A stretch of DNA of 5,676 nucleotides from Leptospira alstonii serovar Sichuan str. 79601 (GTDB lineage: Bacteria > Spirochaetota > Leptospiria > Leptospirales > Leptospiraceae), in assembly GCF_000347175.1 (NCBI RefSeq), contig NZ_ANIK01000013.1:1-5676 (forward strand). The letters run 5' to 3'. Under the pieces are notes generated by a model. It made no database searches, was not told the origin of the DNA, and worked only from the letters and a program-made list of their open reading frames with translations. Positions 1-5,676 of the stretch are shown here, in pieces (within the stretch, counting starts at the first letter, position 1; each line of letters begins with the position of its first letter). The translations under genes and the position numbers were made by a program.

Positions 1-1
1 C

Positions 2-76
2 TCTGTGATCCTTGTTCTGATCATTCTGCTATTTCGAAAAAGAGAAAGTAGTTTTTCACATTCAAACACCGGCTAA
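2..76 (+). CDS. C-terminal tail of a membrane protein (5' end outside window)
   Basis: An open frame enters from the left edge and ends at TAA 74-76. The 24 visible residues start with a very hydrophobic run (SVILVLIILLF), followed by the basic RKRE and a short polar tail. This is the usual look of a last transmembrane helix with a cytoplasmic positive stop. The stop codon lies inside the stem of the terminator at 64-104, which supports a real gene end here. Nothing visible identifies the protein family. The reading is short, so coincidence is possible, but a hydrophobic helix, basic anchor, stop and terminator together make it likely. Confidence 0.55.
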   Translation, partial: SVILVLIILLFRKRESSFSHSNTG

Positions 77-104
77 TTTCAATTAGTCGGTGTTTCTTTT
101 TTTT
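64..104 (+). terminator. Rho-independent terminator of the left-edge gene
   Basis: Bases 64-78 pair with 81-95 (15 positions, one G-T wobble at 72/87; the real loop will be a few bases larger than the 2 nt left over). An uninterrupted run of eight T follows at 97-104. The stem contains the TAA of the upstream frame. On the minus strand the bases after the hairpin are not T-rich, so it works mainly for + transcription, although it also lies just beyond the minus-strand gene end at 133. Confidence 0.85.
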
Positions 105-132
105 ATTCGATCTCCGTGAAGGTGTCATCTTA

Positions 133-450
133 TCATTTCACCTTTTCAAGCGGCATTCCGGTTTTCCGGACCCAGCTTGCTACCTTTGGTGTGGGTTCTG
201 CACTGTAGATGTTTGTTTCTACGTTGTATGCAATCGTTTCTCCGTTGGTTGTGCGGGTGATTTTCTTCAGTAAGTCCGAGGCGAACTTTTCTCTTTCTTG
301 CAGTACTACTTTTGCGTCCACTTTCACAGCGATCTTGTCTTCGTTGCCAACTCCGATTTGTTTGGTATAGTTCTCGGCTTTTGAGTAATACGCGTCTCTC
401 GCTACTTGGTATTGCGCTTCTGCGAGTACTCCCATCGCATCTATTTTAGA
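133..450 (-). pseudogene. C-terminal relic of an unrecognised protein (about 100 aa)
   Basis: From the stop at 133-135 the minus frame reads about 100 residues with convincing composition: an Ala/Gln/Lys/Glu-rich helical stretch (LAEAQYQVARDAYYSKAEN), a second helix (LQEREKFASDLLKKI), and a tail ending KTGMPLEKVK. I do not recognise the family. The frame stays open to 756, but the part before about 450 changes character: it is Arg-rich, reads through the GC palindrome 477-488 and a pair of 9-bp direct repeats, and has only a TTG start at 756. The first ATG within the believable part is at 435 and has no ribosome binding site. I infer that the original 5' part was lost or replaced by repeat DNA. 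It could instead be a small intact gene starting at 435, or a 207-codon gene from the TTG. Confidence 0.45.
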
Positions 451-756
451 TGTCAGTAAATAGGGGTCAGATGTCAGGGGCGTGCCCCGCCGCTTTGCGT
501 CGGGTCGCGCTCTTCGTTTCAATCTGCAACGCACCATTTCAAGCTTTATGTATATTCCAGTTTCCGAATTTAACTCATGTTGCGTTGCAGGATTTCCACT
601 TCGATCGCTCACGCAGTTGTAATCAAGGATCTGGTTTACGAACGGTTTCCAAGCGTTGCTTGGAAAGTCTTTCTGAAGTTCAAGAAACTGGAATATGCCG
701 ATTTTATAAACCACAAGGCGCAACGGCAAACTACAAAATCTTGTGATTTGTGTCAA
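448..756. repeat. Repeat-like stretch upstream of the gene relic
   Basis: About 300 bases without a convincing gene. It holds a 9-bp direct repeat AGATGTCAG at 448-456 and 469-477, a GC palindrome GGGGCGTGCCCC at 477-488, a perfect 13-bp inverted repeat (552-564 against 684-696), and inside that a hairpin with 9-bp stem and 3-nt loop (646-654 against 658-666). The short open frames crossing it on both strands have no ATG with a binding site where it matters, and they look like by-products of base composition. It resembles the dispersed intergenic repeats common in Leptospira, but copy number cannot be seen from one window. Confidence 0.45.
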
Positions 757-765
757 GAGTTAAAA

Positions 766-787
766 TCACCTAATATCTATTAGGTGA
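766..787. repeat. Perfect 9-bp stem-loop
   Basis: TCACCTAAT at 766-774 is the exact reverse complement of 779-787, with a 4-nt loop. No T-run follows on either strand, so it is not a typical terminator. It is the first of four dyads in the gene-free stretch 757-955. Confidence 0.6.
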
Positions 788-795
788 CATGGATT

Positions 796-812
796 CTGCA
801 CACCGTGTGCAG
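796..812. repeat. 17-bp dyad (8-bp arms, one central base)
   Basis: CTGCACAC at 796-803 mirrors 805-812 around C804. The tight symmetry fits a protein-binding dyad better than an RNA hairpin, since the centre is too short for a loop unless inner pairs open. Its target and function are unknown. Confidence 0.5.
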
Positions 813-872
813 TTCGAGCTTGTTTTTGTAGTTTTAAAGGAAAAAATGGAAGGAGGCTTTAAGAGTCAGAAT

Positions 873-898
873 CAACTCTTTGATATATCAAAGAGTTG
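873..898. repeat. Perfect 26-bp palindrome
   Basis: All 13 pairs match from C873-G898 to A885-T886. No T-run follows on either strand. It lies about 60 bases beyond the end of the Rpn gene. It may be an operator, a cruciform or an element end. It contains TTTG and CAAA separated by 6 bases. Confidence 0.65.
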
Positions 899-928
899 CC
901 TATACACCAGTTTTGTCAAATAAAGATG

Positions 929-957
929 GAGGTTTGAGAAATTTTTTCTCAAACCTC
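929..957 (-). terminator. Hairpin over the Rpn stop codon, probable terminator
   Basis: Bases 929-941 pair perfectly with 945-957 (13 bp, loop TTT). The TGA of the Rpn gene (956-958, read on the minus strand) sits in the stem. After the hairpin the minus strand is only moderately T-rich (CATCTTTATTTG), so termination may be partial. The T-rich loop sits inside the hairpin rather than after it. Confidence 0.5.
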
Positions 958-1255
958 AACGAATACCGTGATCCCGAAGGTCTTTCTCAGTCAGGCCGGT
1001 GACTCGCAGGGCCACATCGAGTTTGATCCCTTCCGCAAGCATCTTACGAGCGTCTTCTAAAGCCTTTTTAAACTCGCCTTTCTCAATGCCTTGGCGTTCG
1101 CCCGCTTCGAAACGAGCCGCTAAGTCATACACATAGTCTCGGTCCGATTTGAGTTTCTCTTCTATTTCCGCTCGCCTCTTCGGATCATTGGAATATTGTT
1201 CCAAGATCGTAAACGCTTTACTCAGATCCGGAGTCTTGTCCACTAATATACTCAT
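956..1255 (-). CDS. Possible intragenic small protein from the Rpn gene (RpnS-like)
   Basis: An in-frame ATG at codon 189 of the Rpn gene (position 1255) is preceded by GGAGGAGG (1268 to 1261) at 5-nt spacing, a far better ribosome binding site than that of the full-length start. Translation here would give 99 aa, beginning [15 protein letters not shown] and covering the whole helical C-terminal region but none of the nuclease residues. In E. coli, Rpn genes are reported to encode such C-terminal proteins (RpnS), which bind and block the long form. By analogy this could be a built-in antitoxin. Caution: the purine-rich signal is also what Glu-Glu codons (GAG GAG) produce by chance, so this is a hypothesis. 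Confidence 0.42.
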   Translation of the reverse strand: MSILVDKTPDLSKAFTILEQYSNDPKRRAEIEEKLKSDRDYVYDLAARFEAGERQGIEKGEFKKALEDARKMLAEGIKLDVALRVTGLTEKDLRDHGIR

Positions 1256-1819
1256 CTCTGCCTCCTCCAATTCACTCGTATGTTTGAACACATACAACCA
1301 ACTCTCCAAATCACTTTCCAGTTCGCTCACGTTCAATTTCAAAAACTTAGGCAATTCTAAAAAATGAATTTCCAATTCGTCCGTTAAAGTGATTTCAGGG
1401 TTACTCTCTTCTCGAAATTTGAATTTACTGTGATAATTCTCACTCAAGATCAAATTAAAGTCAACTATATTCACCTGATAGACAGCTTTCAAATCGCTGT
1501 AGCCTTCCCCGGATTTCAATTGATCCCGGATTAGTCCCGAAAGGTAATACAAACCCCGTTTTACAAACGAGTTCTCGTGTGCCACTTGGATTTCCACATG
1601 GAAGTTTCTATCCGTCTCGTCCTTTGCCCTTATGTCCAGATACGAACGTTTGTCGTTCCGTGACGTCCCCGTTAGCTCCGGGTTTAGAATCGTTATCTCC
1701 TGGATCCGGTGTTCTTTGTTCGCGAATATCACGCTGTTTAACATCGATATCAGTAGTTTTGGTTCTTTCACGAACAATGTCTTAAACATCCAATCCGACG
1801 TTAAGGGCAAAAAGTTCAT
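956..1819 (-). CDS. Rpn-family recombination-promoting nuclease (PD-(D/E)XK)
   Basis: A 287-residue protein of the Rpn / PDDEXK_2 family, often labelled 'putative transposase'. Characterised E. coli members are DNA endonucleases that promote RecA-independent recombination; they are toxic and linked to phage defence. Visible features: N-terminal SDWMFKTLF typical of the family; catalytic pattern D62 (in YLDI), then E76-I-Q78 (in HVEIQV), giving the D...ExQ version of the nuclease core; then the [10 protein letters not shown] helix (about 88-97). The C-terminal part (about 189-287) is helical and charged, with [18 protein letters not shown] and a final [11 protein letters not shown]. Length is normal and no frame damage is seen, so it is probably active. 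The ATG at 1819 has no good Shine-Dalgarno sequence, unlike an internal ATG at 1255. It is divergent from the TPR-like gene and ends in the hairpin 929-957. Confidence 0.88.
   Translation of the reverse strand: MNFLPLTSDWMFKTLFVKEPKLLISMLNSVIFANKEHRIQEITILNPELTGTSRNDKRSYLDIRAKDETDRNFHVEIQVAHENSFVKRGLYYLSGLIRDQLKSGEGYSDLKAVYQVNIVDFNLILSENYHSKFKFREESNPEITLTDELEIHFLELPKFLKLNVSELESDLESWLYVFKHTSELEEAEMSILVDKTPDLSKAFTILEQYSNDPKRRAEIEEKLKSDRDYVYDLAARFEAGERQGIEKGEFKKALEDARKMLAEGIKLDVALRVTGLTEKDLRDHGIR
1261..1268 (-). promoter_or_regulatory. Strong internal Shine-Dalgarno sequence inside the Rpn gene
   Basis: GGAGGAGG on the minus strand, 5 nt before the in-frame ATG at 1255. A small hairpin (GTATGT at 1278-1283 pairing with 1290-1295) lies about 10 nt upstream and could affect access. 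Only the sequence match is seen; use by ribosomes is inferred. Confidence 0.45.
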
Positions 1820-1948
1820 GCTAAATCTTTGAAGTCGCTACGCTCCGGAGTCAATACCTTTTAAGGAAACGTCATTTAAACAATCGAGCTGACATTCTCC
1901 CCTGCACGGTTTTTATTGAGTCGTTTTTCACTTGCGAAAATCCGAAAA
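1820..1948. promoter_or_regulatory. Divergent intergenic region between Rpn and the TPR-like gene
   Basis: The only non-coding DNA between two divergent genes, so promoters for both should lie here. On the + strand a weak candidate is CTGACA (1889-1894), 17 bp, then TTTATT (1912-1917). It would start transcription near 1925, which fits the ATG at 1949 and not the TTG at 1916. No convincing promoter is visible for the Rpn gene. An 8-bp palindrome CTCCGGAG sits at 1843-1850. Confidence 0.3.
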
Positions 1949-2374
<426 letters not shown>

Positions 2375-2412
2375 ATTTTTGCAATAGGATCCACAAATCC
2401 TAATTAGCTCGG

Positions 2413-3735
<1,323 letters not shown>

Positions 3736-3845
3736 TTTCTTTGGGACCGTTTCGGTTCGTTACGCCGAATGCTTGACAATTGAGAACGAGTATTTTCGTT
3801 TGCTCATGATCAAAAAGAAAAGTAACAACTCTCGCAATTCAAATC

Positions 3846-3849
3846 AGGA
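3846..3849 (+). promoter_or_regulatory. Shine-Dalgarno site that favours the ATG at 3857
   Basis: AGGA at 3846-3849, 7 nt before the ATG at 3857, in a purine-rich run. The alternative starts of the same frame, TTG 3773 and ATG 3806, have no comparable site. Confidence 0.5.
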
Positions 3850-3856
3850 AAAAGGA

Positions 3857-4165
3857 ATGTTCGGTTATACGAAAAACGGTTCTCTGTTGGCGGATCCCAC
3901 ACGCGTTCCCAAATTGGGACCGAAAAACAATTCGTCTAACTTGTCCGATGCGGCCGTTCCAAAGAACCCTCTCGATACGATGACCCCTAAGGAAGTTGCG
4001 GCTTTGTTAAAACGAACGATCAGAAGGGTCGGCGATTATCGAAGGGAAGGATTGCTCGGAAAATTTTGGAGATTGACCGACGGAAGTATCCTTTATTCGA
4101 GAGCAGGCGTTGAGGAATTTTTTAAAAGTCATTTTGTGGAAACCGAGGAACTTTCCGAACGGTAG
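3857..4165 (+). CDS. Small helix-turn-helix (excisionase/MerR-like) DNA-binding protein
   Basis: A 102-residue protein from the ATG at 3857. Residues about 1-40 are polar, Asn/Pro-rich and probably disordered. Residues about 42-93 form a winged-helix domain of the HTH_17 / excisionase type: MTPKEVAALLK is the first helix, IRRVGDYRREGLL the turn and recognition helix, FWRLTDGSILYSRAGVEEFF the wing and last helix. Such domains bind DNA in excisionases, plasmid regulators and MerR-like repressors. No integrase or phage gene is visible nearby, so a chromosomal regulator is more likely than a phage excisionase. The frame extends upstream to ATG 3806 and TTG 3773, but the best binding site serves 3857, and the TTG is part of a perfect TTGACA (3773-3778) that could be a -35 box, although no good -10 follows. 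It lies 121 bp after the GH18 gene with no terminator between. Its target is unknown. Confidence 0.72.
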   Translation: MFGYTKNGSLLADPTRVPKLGPKNNSSNLSDAAVPKNPLDTMTPKEVAALLKRTIRRVGDYRREGLLGKFWRLTDGSILYSRAGVEEFFKSHFVETEELSER

Positions 4166-4213
4166 TGGGTTCGGATTTTATTGTGTTTAAACAAAAATTC
4201 CCTACTTCGTTGT

Positions 4214-4347
4214 GAGCCACTCGCGACGCTGTCGCTGCTCGTTGGCAATCTCGCTCTCTATGGATCGCGATCTTTCTTTGCTTTTGCAAAGAGCCACTCG
4301 CGACGCTGTCGCTGCTCGTTGGCAATCTCGCTCTCTATGGATCGCGA
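4214..4347. repeat. Two identical 57-bp direct repeats with 20-bp spacer
   Basis: 4214-4270 and 4291-4347 match at all 57 positions, starting GAGCCACTCGCGAC and ending TATGGATCGCGA. The spacer 4271-4290 is T-rich. Each copy contains a small hairpin (GCGAC-GCT-GTCGC). The first copy ends in the palindrome GATCGCGATC; in the second, CTCGCGA (4297-4303) and TCGCGAG (4342-4348) form a short inverted pair. Perfect identity indicates a recent duplication or gene conversion. Confidence 0.9.
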
Positions 4348-4392
4348 GATTGGTCCGGGCCTAAACCACGAAGAAGTAGCCCGGAGAGGGGG

Positions 4393-4439
4393 TAAGAAAA
4401 GACGCGTTACGCGGCTTTTCTTAGGGGGATTCTTCCCCC
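4393..4439. repeat. Two adjacent hairpins
   Basis: The first has a 9-bp outer stem (4393-4401 with 4415-4423), a one-base mismatch, then CGCG-TTA-CGCG at the tip. The second follows at once: GGGGGA (4424-4429) with TCCCCC (4434-4439). Neither is followed by a T-run on the + strand. They may be part of a dispersed repeat or a bidirectional structural element. Confidence 0.55.
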
Positions 4440-4586
4440 GCCTAACGTCTAATTTCCCTCCTAACATCTTAAAACGTTCCCACACTTTCAAAAAGATCCT
4501 GTTCTATCCGCAAATCCAATTTGACCTTGCCTTTGTTCTTTTCATCAAACATTGTTTAGACGAATTTCAAAATTTCGATAGCGAAG

Positions 4587-4646
4587 GTTCGTTAGGCGTT
4601 ACTTTGATTCAAAAGATGTCGAGAATCCCTGTAAAACCTAACGAAC
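4587..4646. repeat. 10-bp inverted repeat downstream of the VM gene
   Basis: GTTCGTTAGG at 4587-4596 is the exact reverse complement of CCTAACGAAC at 4637-4646. The arms are 40 bases apart. Related words occur at 4439-4447 (CGCCTAACG) and 4648-4654 (TTAGGCG). Confidence 0.5.
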
Positions 4647-4652
4647 ATTAGG
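4633..4652 (-). terminator. Weak terminator candidate for the VM gene
   Basis: On the minus strand CCTAA...TTAGG (4652 to 4637) forms a 5-bp stem with a 6-nt loop, followed by four T (4636 to 4633). It sits about 30 bases after the VM stop. The stem is short, so this is only a candidate. Confidence 0.3.
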
Positions 4653-4679
4653 CGATAAGTTTCATTCTAAATCACTGAC

Positions 4680-5676
4680 TTAAAGCAGCGCACACCTACC
4701 CCCCGAACACTGATTTACGGATGCGCTGGTCGGGTATGCTCCCGTGCCTCTTCTGTCCTCGTTTTCTCCGGTGCAATTTCTGTTAGAGATTACGAAGTCG
4801 AAATTATTGCGGTAAACCTCGCCTAATTGTATAGTCGTCAATGATACCAGAGTCCTTTGCGGCGTTTCCAGTCTATTTATTACCTCGAGCGGATCTGTGG
4901 TGGGCGTTAAAGATTGTCTGAAGAAGTCCAGTGGCCTCGAACGCAAGGCCGTCGGAATTACTACTATCCCTTGAGAGGTCCTTAGAATCGGAACGGCATG
5001 CGCCGATAAAGTTCCGTCCTGACGACGACGTATCATTACCGGGAGCCAAATGCTTCCGGGGGGAGAACTTATGAGTGTGTTAATGTGGGATACGATCTCG
5101 GACCGAGTGGAATATACATCAGAAAGAATCCAGTTGTACTGAGGCAACATAGTCCTAGCCGATGCCAATGTTAACTGTCTGGTTGTGTAACCGGCGACGG
5201 GACCATATACGTTAGGAACGTCTGTCAGCAACATTTCCAATAGCGGATAACGTTGTCCGAACGAGATAAAAGGATCCGTATCCGGAGCCGTATCGAAAAA
5301 ATAACCTCCGCTCTGAAGAGGTCCTTGCGAATGATGCTCCTGAAGCTCCGCCAGCATCTGAAAACTATGAAGCAGACATACCCCACATACCCCACGTACC
5401 CGACTCACACGTATAGTTGAAACCGCTATGTCATAAAGTCTTCGAATCCAAGCATCGCTTAGTTGAAAGTCGGGCGGTAAGGTCCTTTTTTCTCTTTTAT
5501 ACGCATGACTTTCCTTGCTACCGGCCGGACAATATTGTTCCGTCTTACCGAGATTGCCGGCCGTGTAACGCGCCCAATCCAGTAAGTTTTTATCAACGGT
5601 AAACAGAGAGGTCGGACTATTGGTTGTATCTTTTTCCAAATAAGAAGGTTTAGCTGCATAAGCAACACCCCAATTC
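4680..5676 (-). CDS. C-terminal part of a VM (PF07598/DUF1561) protein, 5' end outside window
   Basis: The frame is open to the window edge: before the apparent TTG start at 5639 it reads [12 protein letters not shown], so that TTG is not the start. 331 residues are visible; full-length members are about 600-650 aa with a signal peptide and N-terminal ricin-B-like lectin region, all missing here. These secreted proteins are an expanded, virulence-associated family in pathogenic Leptospira, described as cytotoxins, with DNase activity reported for the C-terminal part. Familiar stretches, numbered from the edge: [20 protein letters not shown] (31-50), [17 protein letters not shown] (97-113), GGYFFDTAP (123-131), PPGSIWLPV (205-213), [15 protein letters not shown] (296-310) and the C-terminus [13 protein letters not shown] (319-331). 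Several Cys suggest disulfides in an exported protein. C97-G98 and H226 resemble a cysteine-peptidase pair. No frame damage is seen. The assignment rests on remembered family sequence. Confidence 0.8.
   Translation of the reverse strand, partial: NWGVAYAAKPSYLEKDTTNSPTSLFTVDKNLLDWARYTAGNLGKTEQYCPAGSKESHAYKREKRTLPPDFQLSDAWIRRLYDIAVSTIRVSRVRGVCGVCLLHSFQMLAELQEHHSQGPLQSGGYFFDTAPDTDPFISFGQRYPLLEMLLTDVPNVYGPVAGYTTRQLTLASARTMLPQYNWILSDVYSTRSEIVSHINTLISSPPGSIWLPVMIRRRQDGTLSAHAVPILRTSQGIVVIPTALRSRPLDFFRQSLTPTTDPLEVINRLETPQRTLVSLTTIQLGEVYRNNFDFVISNRNCTGENEDRRGTGAYPTSASVNQCSGGRCALL
5376..5402 (-). repeat. Three 9-bp tandem units inside the VM gene
   Basis: On the + strand ACATACCCC occurs twice (5376-5384, 5385-5393), then ACGTACCCG (5394-5402, two changes). 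On the coding strand these give the RGVCGVC segment, so unit changes would add or remove Cys-Gly-Val in frame. Confidence 0.6.

Larger units (their letters stand above)
4166..4679. other. Gene-free repeat region between the HTH gene and the VM gene
   Basis: About 510 bases with long open frames on both strands that I do not accept as genes. The two identical 57-bp copies are 77 bp apart, not a multiple of 3, so any frame crossing both reads the same DNA as two unrelated peptides. The stretch holds the 57-bp copies (4214-4347), two hairpins (4393-4439) and several CCTAACG/CGTTAGG words (4440-4654). Repeat mosaics of this kind are common between Leptospira genes. Confidence 0.7.

Noticed and set aside
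851..856. AGGAGG on the + strand
   Set aside because: No ATG, GTG or TTG lies at a usable distance downstream.
880..891. TTTG-N6-CAAA inside the 26-bp palindrome as a LexA box
   Set aside because: The motif I recall for Leptospira has five central bases (TTTG-N5-CAAA); here there are six, and no SOS-type gene starts beside it.
846..923. 25-codon + strand ORF after AAGGA, starting MEGGFKSQNQ
   Set aside because: The binding-site spacing is short, and the reading frame runs through the perfect palindrome, which better explains the sequence.
4469..4552. 27-codon minus-strand ORF starting MFDEKNKGKVKLDL
   Set aside because: Composition looks protein-like, possibly a decayed fragment, but it is very short and has no binding site, with an in-frame stop two codons before the ATG.
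4440..4597. GCCTAAC ... GTTAGGC pair resembling the outer sites of an integron attC
   Set aside because: At 158 bp it is longer than usual attC sites, the inner L''/L' sites are not complementary, and no integrase or cassette is present.
4181..4651. 156-codon + strand open frame (with 67- and 77-codon minus-strand frames over the same DNA)
   Set aside because: It reads the identical 57-bp copies in two different frames, has no binding site, and crosses hairpins; it is a by-product of repeat DNA.
5637..5639. TTG as the start of the VM gene
   Set aside because: The frame continues upstream to the window edge with family-like sequence ([12 protein letters not shown]), so the gene is simply cut by the window.

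Overview
The window looks like chromosome from a pathogenic Leptospira. The evidence is the C-terminal part of a PF07598/DUF1561 'virulence-modifying' (VM) protein at the right end, an Rpn-type PD-(D/E)XK nuclease of a kind that is multicopy in this genus, spirochaete-style genes without ATG starts, and patches of repeat DNA. VM genes are mainly known from pathogenic Leptospira and are rare elsewhere (some Bartonella and Helicobacter). Family names come from motif recognition and memory, not from a search.

Layout. (1) Positions 1-132: the last codons of a + strand gene for a membrane protein, whose stop lies inside a strong intrinsic terminator. (2) 133-756: the C-terminal relic (about 100 aa) of an unrecognised minus-strand gene, running into repeat-like DNA with direct repeats, a GC palindrome, a hairpin and a 13-bp inverted repeat. 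(3) 757-955: gene-free, with four strong dyads, one of them a perfect 26-bp palindrome. (4) 956-1819: a minus-strand Rpn-family nuclease, with an internal in-frame ATG behind a near-perfect Shine-Dalgarno sequence. (5) 1949-4165: three + strand genes that may be co-transcribed: a TPR-like protein, a membrane-anchored GH18 glycoside hydrolase, and a small excisionase/MerR-like helix-turn-helix protein. (6) 4166-4679: gene-free repeat DNA with two identical 57-bp copies 77 bp apart, two adjacent hairpins and several CCTAACG/CGTTAGG words. (7) 4680-5676: the 3' part (331 codons) of the VM gene, minus strand, running off the window.

How the parts fit. The block 1949-4165 reads as ordinary chromosomal genes, flanked on both sides by accessory DNA: relic plus Rpn on the left, repeats plus VM toxin on the right. 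The best candidate for an under-described system is the Rpn gene, which may encode its own C-terminal small protein, like the intragenic RpnS antitoxins reported for E. coli Rpn. The VM fragment carries a CG-x-x-x-L plus downstream H-x-V-P-I-L pattern that recalls C39/papain-like cysteine peptidases; this is an inference only.
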